Source: Planctomycetaceae bacterium
Lineage (GTDB): Bacteria; Planctomycetota; Phycisphaerae; Tepidisphaerales; Tepidisphaeraceae
Direction: 5' to 3'
Length of the DNA: 64,000 nt
Assembly (NCBI GenBank): GCA_027487775.1
Contig: JAIYCY010000014.1
Location: forward strand, 40,028 to 104,027
Shown here: piece after piece, positions 10,601 to 19,590 of the stretch
How positions within the stretch are numbered: the stretch's first letter is position 1
Layout: every line of letters begins with the position of its first letter
Position numbers and translations under genes: made by a program
The notes under the pieces: model-generated
What the model saw: the letters and a program-made list of their open reading frames with translations, nothing else
Told to the model about the DNA's origin: nothing
Databases searched by the model: none

Positions 10601-11930
10601 CGCCGAATGAGGCGGCGTTGCCGAGGACGGCGGTTCCGCCGTTGAGTTGGGTTGCACCGGTGTAGGTGTTGACGCCGTTGAGTTCGTACACGCCTGCGCC
10701 TTGCGTGCGAAGGACGCCCGTGCCGCTGATGACTTGGTTGAGGATGAGGGTACCGGCGGAGCGGTTAAGGACGAGGTTGCTGAAGTTTCGGACTTCACCG
10801 CCTGCGAGTGTTCCGACGGTTCCGCCGACTTCGACAGTTCCTTCGATGATGGTGGTTCCGCCCGAATGCCCGTTGGGACCGGAGAGGATGAGTTTGCCCG
10901 GTCCATATTTGAGCACTTCGGTCGGCACGTTGCTTGAGCCGTTCGCGATGACCGCGCGAATTTCAAAATCGGCGGCGCTGTTTTGGATGATGGGGAACAC
11001 GTTTCGGTTGATACCGGTCGTTTGTGTTCGGTTGTTGCGGATGAAGCCGTTGTTGGCGGTCAAACCGCCGCCGGCGTTGGTGATGATGCCGCCGCCGGAG
11101 TTTTCGGTGACAAGGATTCCGCGGGCGGTGAGGGTTCGCGAGGTTCCTGAGTTGCTGATGACGAAGGTGCGCGGCGTGGGGTCGTTGAACCGCATGGAGT
11201 TGATGAAGCCGTTCGAGCTTGCTCCGCCTGGTGCGTCGAGGTCGACATCGACGTTGGATCCGAGGAGGGGCTGGCCGGGGGTGGCGCTGGCGCTGGTCAG
11301 TGCGTAGGTGGCTGCGACGACTTGTCCGCTGGCATTGGTGGCGGCCCAATCGTTGTTGCCATAGAGGGCGTAGGGGTTTCCAGCGTCATTGGAGAGGACG
11401 CTGATGTTGGGGGTGGTGAGGTTGATGGTTCCGGTCGTGCCGAATCGGACGAGACCGAGGTGATTGCTGTTCATGCCCAGCTTGGTGGGCGGGGCGCTCA
11501 AGGTGAGCGTGCGGCCAGCGGCGACGTTCCAGTTGTAGATTCCCGCGCCACCGCCGATGGTGACGGGTCCGGTGATGGTCAGATCGCGTGTAGCAGCCGA
11601 CATGTCGACGCCGAAGTTTCCGAGGGTCAATGCGGCGGTGGTGTTGATGGTCAGGTTGCTGGCGGGGCTACCGACGCGGATACCGCCCCAGCTTTGTGCG
11701 GCGCCGAGGCTGAAGAGGGCATTGTTGACCAGAAGGTCATTGAAGAGTGCGACGTCGGTCACGCCCGGGGCGAGCCCGCCGCTCCATGCCGAGCCAAACT
11801 GCAGAGCGTCGGCGTTGTCCAGTTTCACGATATCAGCAGCTCGCACAGAGCTCACCGACACGACACCTGCGATTGCCAAACTAAGAACGACTCCCGCGCG
11901 CAGGCGGGCATGGGTCAATTTCCGATCCAT
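7677..11930 (-). CDS. Giant autotransporter-type beta-strand-repeat surface protein with dockerin-like pair and PEP-CTERM
   Basis: 1417 residues with GGAGG eight bases before the ATG. A Sec signal peptide (residues 1-31, ending SSVRA) is followed by many Gly/Asn/Thr-rich beta-strand repeats of the kind annotated as 'autotransporter-associated beta strand repeat', recognisable by motifs such as 'LTKIGDGVLTLAG', 'LVKAGAGTLTLAVPNAYTG' and 'GTTTVNAGRVNV'. These fold as parallel beta-helices. The C-terminus has two dockerin-like repeats ('FGDLLSLARNYN', 'FADLLALARNYN') and a PEP-CTERM tail (VPEPATLSV, hydrophobic, SRRRRRA). There is no outer-membrane beta-barrel, so it is not a classical autotransporter. 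Flanked by pectinase genes, it may be a surface scaffold or adhesin for polysaccharide; function is unproven. Confidence 0.85.
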   Translation of the reverse strand: MDRKLTHARLRAGVVLSLAIAGVVSVSSVRAADIVKLDNADALQFGSAWSGGLAPGVTDVALFNDLLVNNALFSLGAAQSWGGIRVGSPASNLTINTTAALTLGNFGVDMSAATRDLTITGPVTIGGGAGIYNWNVAAGRTLTLSAPPTKLGMNSNHLGLVRFGTTGTINLTTPNISVLSNDAGNPYALYGNNDWAATNASGQVVAATYALTSASATPGQPLLGSNVDVDLDAPGGASSNGFINSMRFNDPTPRTFVISNSGTSRTLTARGILVTENSGGGIITNAGGGLTANNGFIRNNRTQTTGINRNVFPIIQNSAADFEIRAVIANGSSNVPTEVLKYGPGKLILSGPNGHSGGTTIIEGTVEVGGTVGTLAGGEVRNFSNLVLNRSAGTLILNQVISGTGVLRTQGAGVYELNGVNTYTGATQLNGGTAVLGNAASFGATSGLSFGGGALRHGTGNTNDITTLPVTINAGGATIDTNANNVTYANAMNGAGGLTKIGDGVLTLAGANGYAGTTTVNAGRVNVTGSLAGGASVGNGGTLGGSGTIAGTTTVNTSGIFSPGNSVGTLTTGSLSLNAGSILNYEFSTSPAANDLTVVTNSGGLSINGGGLNLLVADTVNPFGIAGTYNIFQYSGAIGGTGVSSLSVLNQLPGFAYSFDTSGGFVRVIVTSLGTIGTWTLDGNGSWGTSGNWSGGIPNGGGDSANFTLTTAANRTITLDGNRTLGGLTLNNAGGYTITPGSGGSLTIGNGTNNALAFAQVGSHAINANVNLASTLVLDASTGAQLTLGNPVSGAGGITKLGGGTLVLGSASNTYNGANNFSGGVVQVAGLGSLGNNAALNLSGGAVVRYAAGMTNDLSTAKTVTLGAGGGGIDTNGNNVTFNTSLPGTGGLVKAGAGTLTLAVPNAYTGATTIRGGVLSVASNDRLGDPTVAAAINLNGGELDVTTGFTLADGGTNHRPIVMGTSGGAIRVANAQTLLTSGGISGNGLLTKRGPGTLNSAISSTNTGGFKLEEGTAIQQTANAFGTGQVELAGGLYVIGATTLANNLLVSGTATVQGGSGGGLADLRNVSGPGTLTVEITSGVFDLEGDMNGLTGTISFLNNGSSAVRLFGTTNGSPNATWDIGLGTGLARRGTITTINLGAVTGQGNINAVNAATGGTTYVIGGKNIDAQFDGIVGDSLDTSTLAIIGATSVTKVGTGRQTFNGQNFYTGNTIIQAGTLQMNVNSYEPVLGGPVMQGLGLTSAGADIRGGRLVLDYNGGSSPASQVFSLLDAGFDVNFASGLLRSTTLEANRILGWVENTTAQQVTVAYVLPGDFDLSGTVNFGDLLSLARNYNLATGAVWAQGDVNYDGAVGFADLLALARNYNLALTPSEAGQLPTDFAGEFALAMSMVPEPATLSVLGVGAVAMLSRRRRRA

Positions 11931-12273
11931 CTTCTGGTCCTCCGATGGGATGATGATTTCTCCTCGAACCAGTCCTCGCGCGACAAATGCCGGGCGGGAC
12001 TCCGCTGTCCCGTTAGATTACCACGCCCCGCCCGCAGAGCAAGAAAAAACTCCCATGAAAGATCATGAAAGACGTACTGCGAGTCATCCCCATGGGCGGG
12101 AGGGGCCCCGATGCAGGCCTTGTCGCTGCTCGCCCAGAATCGCCTATCTTATCGGCACCGGACTCACCAAGGTCGCTTGCAGGACGCTCGCCCATTCACT
12201 CCGCTTGATGATGAGGGCCCGTGAGCTGAAATTTCTATGAAAATCCCAAGTTGATTGATGCGGCAAGGCTGAT
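11931..12273. promoter_or_regulatory. Gap of 343 bp holding the likely promoter of the giant repeat protein gene
   Basis: No gene is convincing here. It separates the PL10 gene end from the repeat protein start. Near 12051 there is a direct repeat (catgaaagat/catgaaagac). No clear sigma-70 pair or terminator was identified. Confidence 0.4.
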
Positions 12274-13452
12274 TCAATCGGCCGAAACGGGGTGTCGCTT
12301 GGACCAGTCCTCATAGATTTTCAGCACCCTCTGCCCGCGATCGGTCCACCACGCGTAGCCCATGTTGCGTTCCAGGTCGACCTCCTCGAATCGATATCGG
12401 ACCACGCCGTCGCGATTCAGAAAGATCGGGCGATTGGTTTGGAGTTCGTAGAACCGCGCCCAGAGTCCCCGGGCCGACTCGTCGGCGACTTTTACGCGTC
12501 TTTGTTCCCGCACCAACGTGCCGGATTCGTCTTGACGCTCGACTTCTTGTACTTGGATCCGAACACCCCATTCGCACGTTCGCTCGAACCATCGCACGGC
12601 CGATCGGATGGATCGCTTGACGCGTTCGTCTGGTTCTGGGAGGGACATGAGGAAGATGACCACGCCTGCGCTTTCTGATCCGCTCATTGAAGGCGGTTCA
12701 TATGATCGCGCCCACGTCGGGGCGAGGGTTTCGGCGTCATGCTGCGCGCACCAGACGGTCAGTTCTTCCCCCATTCGAATCTGGGCTGCAAGAACACATT
12801 CGATGCCTTTGCGCAGTGAATCTGCGACGCGTTGGCGTTGAACGTCATCCAGCCAAAGATCGCCAGCGTCGGAGGTGTGCAACTCCAACAACCATTCCAG
12901 GACGCGGGTCATGGCTTCATCGTTGAATGTCACATGCCGCGCGTAGTCGTTCGGCTTGAGTCGGTAGACAGGAAACTGCTGCGGCCATCCGCCGTTCGGA
13001 TACTGTGCAGCGAGCAAAGCGTCCAGCCCGCGGCGGAGTGAGTCTTTCAGTCGCGTGAGCTTTGCTTCGTTTGCATCAGGGCCAGTTCGCAGGCTCAGGG
13101 CGCGATTTAGAAAACGCAATTCGTCGATGGTTGCGCGGTTGTCGATCGTATCGATCGCGCGATCTCCGCGCCGACGGTCACTTTTGCCGGTCGCGTCGTC
13201 CCTTTCGCGTGGATCACGATCCCGAGGCCAGCCTTTGCGCCAGGCTCCGACGTCGCTCTGCCATGCCATCACTCGTTCGCACAACGTCCATGCCTCATCG
13301 CCAGTCCACCAGTCGGTGTCGCGTTTCATCGCCTCTTGCATTGAAGGAAGAGCGGTGGCCATCCCATACGTGCTGGCGGCACTTAGAGCGTGGATGCCAA
13401 CGATTAAACAGAATGCCGACGACATCGAGAATCGAATCCACCCGCGCAGCAT
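12274..13452 (-). CDS. Pectate lyase, family PL10
   Basis: 392 residues. The ATG at 13452 is preferred because AAGGAG lies five bases upstream; a GTG 15 bases earlier is the alternative. A signal peptide (CLIVGIHALSAAS) leads into a PL10 domain with 'DWWTGDEAW' (about 46-55), 'DTIDNRATIDELRFL' (about 101-115), 'YPNGGWPQQFP' (about 151-161) and 'HVTFNDEAMTRVL' (about 173-185), all conserved in PL10 pectate lyases. The family cleaves polygalacturonate by calcium-assisted beta-elimination. It lies 55 bp downstream of a PL11 gene and is probably co-transcribed, providing attack on homogalacturonan stretches beside rhamnogalacturonan. The protein is short and single-domain, without dockerin-like or PEP-CTERM tail, unlike its neighbours. 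Confidence 0.85.
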   Translation of the reverse strand: MLRGWIRFSMSSAFCLIVGIHALSAASTYGMATALPSMQEAMKRDTDWWTGDEAWTLCERVMAWQSDVGAWRKGWPRDRDPRERDDATGKSDRRRGDRAIDTIDNRATIDELRFLNRALSLRTGPDANEAKLTRLKDSLRRGLDALLAAQYPNGGWPQQFPVYRLKPNDYARHVTFNDEAMTRVLEWLLELHTSDAGDLWLDDVQRQRVADSLRKGIECVLAAQIRMGEELTVWCAQHDAETLAPTWARSYEPPSMSGSESAGVVIFLMSLPEPDERVKRSIRSAVRWFERTCEWGVRIQVQEVERQDESGTLVREQRRVKVADESARGLWARFYELQTNRPIFLNRDGVVRYRFEEVDLERNMGYAWWTDRGQRVLKIYEDWSKRHPVSAD

Positions 13453-13507
13453 AGACGCTCCTTCCACGCCATCCGATCCGCCCGGCGATCACGTCCATCG
13501 CGACCGA

Positions 13508-16500
13508 TCAGGCCACGACGTCATCCACGACCCTTGCGTTCGCGCGTGTTGTTGAACTGCGATTTGTCGACGTGTTGCTGGCTTGGGTGTCGATGAGCGA
13601 TGTTCCTCGTGCGAACGCCGCGCCGGGCTGTTGCGGCAAGCCCGCCGGCCTGGGTGCGGGGAGGCTCAGGCCATACTGCCTCGCCAGGATCAGCAGGTCG
13701 CTGAAGTTCACCGCGCCATCGCTTGAGTAGTCGACGTTGCCGGTGCTGAGTGTTTGACCCGAAGCTGCGCCGTAATTTCGTGCGAGGATCAGCAGGTCCG
13801 AAAAATCGACCCTGCGATCGTTGTTCGCATCACCGGCGAGTTGATGGAAGCTCAGCGAGATCGCCGAGCCCAGCGTGTTCCCCGACGCATCTCTCAATGC
13901 GCTGGCGGGGATGTTGAGTCGATAGTCTCCGTCCGGTAGCGTGGGCAGGTTGACGATCAATCGCGTGCCGTCATTCACCCACGCGAGCCCGGTTGGAGTA
14001 AAGGTTCCGACGCCGAGCCGAGTCAGCGTCAGATTCGCGGGTGAGAATCCGTCAGAGACGCGTTCGCTGAAATCGAGCACGAGTCTCTGGGGCAGATTTT
14101 CGTTTTCATAGACGGTCGATGTCGCGAGGGGCGCGACCGAATCCCGCTGCCGCATCACCTGCATTTCATCAACATTTCCCAAATCCTGTCCGGTCGATTC
14201 GAGTCGAATCGTGTTGGTCGCACCGGGTAGCAGGTTGGCGGACACGCTGTTTAGGAACCATGTATTCCATGCGGTGGTTCGATCGAAGGTGATGTCCTGT
14301 GCTTCACCATTGACGATGAGCCGTCCCGTACGGGCGGTGTTGCTGAGGGCGTATCTGAACCGCAGCGTTGCCAGTCCGCCGTCTCCACCTTCGACGTTCG
14401 TCCATGTCACACTGGCTCCGGTGGTAGCGAAGTCGACAAATCCGCTTCCGCTGAATCCTGTGTGATTGCTCGCGACGGTTGTATTGACGAGTTGGGCCGA
14501 CTCGGCCTGATGGCGATCTTCGACGCGGGTGTCGGTCTGTGGGAAGTAGAGCGGTGTGCGTTCGACCGACCGCATGCCGTCGCCGAGGAAGAATCCCGTG
14601 TGCGGCCGCTGGTTGTAGGCGCCGTTCTGCCATGCCACTGCCACCCGATAGGTCATGTCATGCATCAGTGTCGGCATGCGTGTGGTTGCGGGGATGGGCG
14701 TTGTAAAGATGCGGAGCCTTGTGCTGTCCGAGGATCGATGGATGACTTCTTCTCGCCAGTCGCCCCACAGATCCAGGGTCAGGCCGGGTGTGTTTTTGGT
14801 TCCGTTGTTACCCGATGAATTTGGGAACCCGCCTTGCGTGCCGCTGGTCGCGGGATCGAGATCAAAATTGATGCGTCCCCCGACGCCTGTTGTGGCATTG
14901 ATCAGCCAATCCGAGATCGTCGCGCCTTCGAGCAGTTCGCGTAGCGGATCGGCATCCCACCAGATGCCAAAGTTCTGGAAGATGTTGCTCGGTTTGGCTT
15001 GAACGATCTGTCCCTTTGCGTTGTAGATGTTGCCGTCCGCGCTCGTCCAGCTTTCGTGACCGAGATGCCGCGGATCGATGTCAAAGCTGTTGCCGCGTCC
15101 GACGTCCGCGCCATTTCCGGGGATGCCGAAGATGATTTCGCCCGTGCGTCCATTCCTAAAACTTCCGCCGTTGTTGCCGTAGCTGGAGGCGCTTTCGTGC
15201 ACCATGAAGATTTCGATGCCCGGTCGCGTGGGATCGAGATCCGACACATGAAACGCATCGCCGTGTCCCAATCCTGTTGAATGGAGGCCGAATCCGTTGT
15301 CATTGATCACCGACGCGCCATACACAACCTCATCACGTCCATCTCCATCGACATCAGCGATACTCATTCCGTGCGGGCCCTGTCCGATGTAATTGGAATT
15401 GATGTTGCTGTTGATGTTTTGCCCGGCGCGGAAGTGCCAGCGCAGGGTCAACTGGCCGTTGCGCCAGTCGTACGCGGCGATTTCATTCCGTGCCTGGCCG
15501 CTTGACGATTGCGGCCCGTAATAGCCACGGCCCATGATCAGGCTGGGGCGTTCACCGTCGAGGTATGCGACCGCGCCGGTAAATCGATCCACTCGATTTC
15601 CATAGCTGTCCCCCCACTGTGACGCACTTCCCCGCGCCGGTTCGAAGGGAACGGTCGCCATCGCTGCACCGGTCAGGCCGTTGAAGACTGTCAGATACTC
15701 GGGCCCGGTGATGATGTAACCACTTGAATTTCGGTAATCGTCATTCACGCCATCGCTGCCCAGAAGCACGGTGTTGCCTTGTCCATCGAGGGTGCCTGGC
15801 GCTGTCTTAAGCGCCATCTCTGCGCGACCGTCGCCGTCAAAGTCGTACACCATGAATTGCGTGTAGTGCGCTCCGGCGCGGATGTTGCGGCCCAGATCGA
15901 TCCGCCACAGGCGTGTTCCGTCGAGTCGGTAGGCGTCCATCAGGACGTTACCGGTGTAACCGGATTGCGAGTTGTCCTTGGCGTTGGAGGGCTCCCACTT
16001 CACAAAGATCTCGTACACGCCGTCCCCGTCCACATCGCCGACCGACAAATCGTTGGCCGAGTAATCAAAGCTCAATGTTTGCCCGGGATTTGCGTGGTCC
16101 GGCACGGTTCCGCCCGGGGGCTTTTGCAGCAGGACTTCGTTTCCGAAGGAGACCACGGCGTTGGCGGGGATCACCGACGCCGCACTGTTTTGCCCCTCAA
16201 CGCCGCCGATCACCGGCCTGACGAAGAAGGTCAGGTCCGACGTGAAGCTCGACCCCGTGATGTTAAAGTCTGTCGTTCGGGTGATCGGCGTGGCGTTGAG
16301 TTTTATGGGTGCGCTCGTGCCGATCTGACGGTAGACGTTGAAAGCGATGTCGGTCGGATCCGACGCCAGCAGTCGCCAGCTCAGGTAAGCGGTCGTTGAT
16401 CCCACTCGCCGCGCGATCAGTCCGCGATCCAGGAGTTCTGCTTGTCGCGATGGGACTTTGGGCGTCGCCCGCGTGGCGCCTTGGGCTGCGTGTTGCCCGA

Positions 16501-17173
16501 TGGTCGTCGCGTCCAGCGCCGAGCTGTAGATCCGGATCTCATCCACCGATCCCGTAAAAGCCGGCTGTGCATCCGTGATGGACCGACCGACATAGGCGAG
16601 CGTCGCAGCGATGTTGTTCAGTCCCAGCCCGTTGAGGCTGTTGCCGGCCACCTGCGATCCATCCACGTAAAGCAGGAGTTGGTTGGACGCGTTGTTGATG
16701 ACGATGCTCGCCATCCGCGCAAATCCTGAGTTGGTTCCGCCGGTGAGCGTTGCGCTTCGTTCGGTGCCACCCGCCGGCTTCAGCCCTGCGACCGCAGTTC
16801 CTGCCGACGATCGCGGCGTGAGGTACAGACTTGAATCCGCCGACGCTCCGACCCGACTTCCGAAATCGAAAAGTCGTGTGTCGTTCTGAATCGAGCTGCT
16901 CGAGGTGTACCACACATGAATCGTCGCGCTGCCACTGGTCGGCAACACACCTGCGGGCAACTCCACATGCTGCGCCGTCGCGGCACTCGATCCGACATTG
17001 GTGATCGATCCGCCGTTCTGCAACGTCAGCCAACCGTCCACGATCGTCGCGGCGTTGCGCAAGGCTCCATGCGCCCCGCCCACCGAATCATTGGCCGTGC
17101 CGTCGTTAAACGTCCAGGCGTGAATCAGCGTCAACATCCGACGCTCCTCGAGACGTTCGATCCGAATGCTCAT
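13508..17173 (-). CDS. Modular rhamnogalacturonan lyase PL11 (LamG, PL11, CBM35-like, Ig-like, dockerin-like)
   Basis: 1221 residues. The ATG at 17173 has GGAGGAG six bases upstream. The N-terminus 'MSIRIERLEERRML' is a LEPR-XLL type planctomycete export motif. Domains in order: LamG-like sandwich (about 18-230, 'AWTFNDGTANDSVGGAHG'), PL11 eight-bladed propeller lyase (about 240-880, starting 'AYLSWRLLASDPTDIAFN' with repeated 'DVDGDG', 'DFDGDGRAEMALK' calcium-binding blades), a CBM35-like module (about 890-1015, 'AESAQLVN'), an SbsA/Big_5-like Ig domain, and two dockerin-like repeats ('FSDLLILARNYG', 'FSDLLILARQYG'). PL11 enzymes cleave the GalA-Rha backbone of rhamnogalacturonan I by beta-elimination. 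No PEP-CTERM is present; a Ser/Thr/Asn-rich tail follows the dockerin-like pair. PL10 follows 55 bp downstream. Confidence 0.92.
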   Translation of the reverse strand: MSIRIERLEERRMLTLIHAWTFNDGTANDSVGGAHGALRNAATIVDGWLTLQNGGSITNVGSSAATAQHVELPAGVLPTSGSATIHVWYTSSSSIQNDTRLFDFGSRVGASADSSLYLTPRSSAGTAVAGLKPAGGTERSATLTGGTNSGFARMASIVINNASNQLLLYVDGSQVAGNSLNGLGLNNIAATLAYVGRSITDAQPAFTGSVDEIRIYSSALDATTIGQHAAQGATRATPKVPSRQAELLDRGLIARRVGSTTAYLSWRLLASDPTDIAFNVYRQIGTSAPIKLNATPITRTTDFNITGSSFTSDLTFFVRPVIGGVEGQNSAASVIPANAVVSFGNEVLLQKPPGGTVPDHANPGQTLSFDYSANDLSVGDVDGDGVYEIFVKWEPSNAKDNSQSGYTGNVLMDAYRLDGTRLWRIDLGRNIRAGAHYTQFMVYDFDGDGRAEMALKTAPGTLDGQGNTVLLGSDGVNDDYRNSSGYIITGPEYLTVFNGLTGAAMATVPFEPARGSASQWGDSYGNRVDRFTGAVAYLDGERPSLIMGRGYYGPQSSSGQARNEIAAYDWRNGQLTLRWHFRAGQNINSNINSNYIGQGPHGMSIADVDGDGRDEVVYGASVINDNGFGLHSTGLGHGDAFHVSDLDPTRPGIEIFMVHESASSYGNNGGSFRNGRTGEIIFGIPGNGADVGRGNSFDIDPRHLGHESWTSADGNIYNAKGQIVQAKPSNIFQNFGIWWDADPLRELLEGATISDWLINATTGVGGRINFDLDPATSGTQGGFPNSSGNNGTKNTPGLTLDLWGDWREEVIHRSSDSTRLRIFTTPIPATTRMPTLMHDMTYRVAVAWQNGAYNQRPHTGFFLGDGMRSVERTPLYFPQTDTRVEDRHQAESAQLVNTTVASNHTGFSGSGFVDFATTGASVTWTNVEGGDGGLATLRFRYALSNTARTGRLIVNGEAQDITFDRTTAWNTWFLNSVSANLLPGATNTIRLESTGQDLGNVDEMQVMRQRDSVAPLATSTVYENENLPQRLVLDFSERVSDGFSPANLTLTRLGVGTFTPTGLAWVNDGTRLIVNLPTLPDGDYRLNIPASALRDASGNTLGSAISLSFHQLAGDANNDRRVDFSDLLILARNYGAASGQTLSTGNVDYSSDGAVNFSDLLILARQYGLSLPAPRPAGLPQQPGAAFARGTSLIDTQASNTSTNRSSTTRANARVVDDVVA

Positions 17174-17378
17174 TGCAACTCCTCCAAACCAAGACACCAC
17201 CCCGCCCACACCAATCCGCTCCGTCGTTCTGCCTCGCACTGCAACCGCTTTTTCATTTTGCCTCGCTTCTCGAATCACGCAACAATTTTCACGGATTTGT
17301 CAGACAAAATGACAATTTCATGGATCGCGGCATTCTCCGGGCAGGCATCTGCATCCGCCCGCGCTTGGGCGTTACCGT

Positions 17379-19538
17379 TCATCGCTGCCGTACGCCCCTG
17401 ACGACGCGTCCGTCGCCGTTCATCCCCACGAACCACCATTTTCCACCGGCAACATGCGCCCAAACCTCTATCCGACCGACTTTTATCTCCAATCGATCCC
17501 CCGCCAGCCGCCACGAGCCCAATTGTCCGGTGCCGCCGGCACCGGCCGGCGTTTCAAGGCGTGCTTCCCCACCCTCCAGCAGTCTTAGGACCTCACCCTC
17601 ACGTCGTTCGACCCACACCGTCCACTCACCCACCACGTCGGAAAATCCATCCGATGGCGCTTCTGCGATCGGCTCACCCACCAGCGGCCAACCCTCCTCC
17701 CACACCACCTCGCGGATCGCGAGCGTGGGTCGTCCGTCCAGACGACCGTCATAATAGTGATGTGCCAGATACTGCCTCCCAGCAAGTTCCACCATTGAAC
17801 TCTGGCCCGGCCCGATGTGAGACCCGTAGGTGCTGACCACCAGACTCCCCCCACCGTCGGCCATCGATCGACCCTGCCGATCCAGATAAGGTCCGCGGAC
17901 ATCCCGACTCCGTCCCATGGCAAGTTTGTAGGTACTCGACTTCCCTGCGCAGCATCCATCGAAACTCACCAGCAGGTAATACCAACCCTCGTGGGACATC
18001 AAATGCGCCGCTTCGATCTGCCCGTTGAAAGGCCTTGCGGCCAGATGCACGCGTTCGCCGACCGGCTTGCCAGTTGCTGCGTCCAGTTGCAGGAGAAAGA
18101 TGCCCCGGTTGTACGACCCATACGCCATCCAAGGCACGCCAGCATCATCCACCAGGACCGACGGATCGATCGCGTTGAAATCTGAATCATGCTCCGATTC
18201 CACGACCGGCCCGTGATCGGTCCAGGCATAGCCCGGCTCGCGCGGATCGGGCGTCGCGCCGCTCATCACACCGATCGAACTCCGCCTGCTCCCCCACGTG
18301 GAGAAGCTGTAATAGAACCAATACCGGCCGCCAAAGCTCACCAGATCGGGCGCCCACTGACCGACGCCTTCGCCGTATTTCTCAACGCCCCAGGCCATCG
18401 GTTTTGGCATGGGCGGTTCGAGTCGGGTCCAGTGGAGCAGATCGTTGGAGACGTAATGGATGTATCCTTCATGGCTCGCGACCAGATGATATCGATCCCC
18501 GACACGCACGACGGCCGGATCATGGACATGAATCAGATGGGTCGGGATCACCGCCTGCGGATCTTCGACGAGGCTGACGGCTTGATCGGCCGATCGAGGC
18601 TGATGGGACTTGACGATATCTGCGACGGGCACCGACGCCCGTGCAGTTTCGGCGGGCCATCGTCCGTTCATCAGCCATCGTTCAGCCGGCAGGGCGTCGG
18701 CGGTGATGCGTACTTCGTCGATCCATGCGAACGCCTGCTCCATCACCTGATTCGTGTAATACCCGCGACCCACCGACCACGATCCGCCGCCGTTTTTCAT
18801 GGCACCGTCGAACTCCACCTCCGCGTGCAGCCGCGCTTCGGTTTCGTGATCACCCCGCACATACAACCTCAGCATTTGTCCATCCGAAACCGCGGCCAGA
18901 TGGTACCAACGACCGGGCTGCGCCTGCTCGATCGATCGTGCGACGACGTAACGTCCGGTTTGATCAAAGGCCTCGACCGAAAACCCCATCGTGTCGCCGC
19001 GCAGTTTCAGGCCGAAGTTCGCGAGAGGACTTTCCTCCAGGGGCCCGCCATCGTTGACATTAAAACCGTCGCGCCCGACGAACGTCTGAAATCGCCCCTC
19101 GCGAAACTGTCGGGGGTCCAACTTGACCGACGCCTCCACCGTCCAGCGCTTCAGAGGCTTCTCGACGAGCCAACGCGCAACGTCTCCGGCTGCGAACACA
19201 TCACGCGTCGGGAATCGCTCCGGTTCGGCGGTGTTGTCGAGCGACCCCCGACTCCGACCCGCAAACAGCCCTGGCACGTCGCGACTGAAACGCGGCGCGG
19301 TCCCACGCGAAAACGCCCGCAGCGGCTGATCGAGCGGCCCGGAGTCCACGACCGTCATCCCCGGCTCGATTGCACGCGTCGACTCACCCTCACCCCACGC
19401 TTCCGCCGACTCGAATCGCCACCACGCGAGCGTCGTATCAGCCTGCACGACATCTGCAGCACCCGCGCGTACGCTGAAGGAGGTCGACGCCAACACCAGC
19501 GCCACGACCGCCGAACAACACCTTTGATTCTTGTGCAT
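17379..19538 (-). CDS. GH43 endo-alpha-1,5-L-arabinanase with LamG module
   Basis: 719 residues. The ATG at 19538 follows GGGAGG with five-base spacing. A signal peptide (ALVLASTSFSVRAGA) and a LamG-like module (about 25-290) precede a GH43 five-bladed propeller. The catalytic triad is visible: base Asp about 340 in 'HVHDPAVV', pKa-modulating Asp about 458 in 'AIDPSVL', and acid Glu about 509 in 'QIEAAHLM'. 'WAPDLVSFGGRYWFYYSFSTWG' type sequence and 'GSHIGPGQSSM' are typical of the endo-arabinanase branch (BsArb43/ABN type). A small C-terminal domain follows, as in that subgroup. The enzyme should cut arabinan side chains of rhamnogalacturonan I outside the cell. It is sandwiched between the two PL11 genes on the same strand. 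Confidence 0.88.
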   Translation of the reverse strand: MHKNQRCCSAVVALVLASTSFSVRAGAADVVQADTTLAWWRFESAEAWGEGESTRAIEPGMTVVDSGPLDQPLRAFSRGTAPRFSRDVPGLFAGRSRGSLDNTAEPERFPTRDVFAAGDVARWLVEKPLKRWTVEASVKLDPRQFREGRFQTFVGRDGFNVNDGGPLEESPLANFGLKLRGDTMGFSVEAFDQTGRYVVARSIEQAQPGRWYHLAAVSDGQMLRLYVRGDHETEARLHAEVEFDGAMKNGGGSWSVGRGYYTNQVMEQAFAWIDEVRITADALPAERWLMNGRWPAETARASVPVADIVKSHQPRSADQAVSLVEDPQAVIPTHLIHVHDPAVVRVGDRYHLVASHEGYIHYVSNDLLHWTRLEPPMPKPMAWGVEKYGEGVGQWAPDLVSFGGRYWFYYSFSTWGSRRSSIGVMSGATPDPREPGYAWTDHGPVVESEHDSDFNAIDPSVLVDDAGVPWMAYGSYNRGIFLLQLDAATGKPVGERVHLAARPFNGQIEAAHLMSHEGWYYLLVSFDGCCAGKSSTYKLAMGRSRDVRGPYLDRQGRSMADGGGSLVVSTYGSHIGPGQSSMVELAGRQYLAHHYYDGRLDGRPTLAIREVVWEEGWPLVGEPIAEAPSDGFSDVVGEWTVWVERREGEVLRLLEGGEARLETPAGAGGTGQLGSWRLAGDRLEIKVGRIEVWAHVAGGKWWFVGMNGDGRVVRGVRQR

Positions 19539-19590
19539 TCTTGCCTCCCGGGCTCCGTCCAAAAGAGGTTTTTCTCGACGACATCAGGAA

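Noticed and set aside
7677..11930. Classical type V autotransporter
   Set aside because: The repeats are of the autotransporter-associated type, but no C-terminal beta-barrel is present. The protein ends in dockerin-like repeats and PEP-CTERM.
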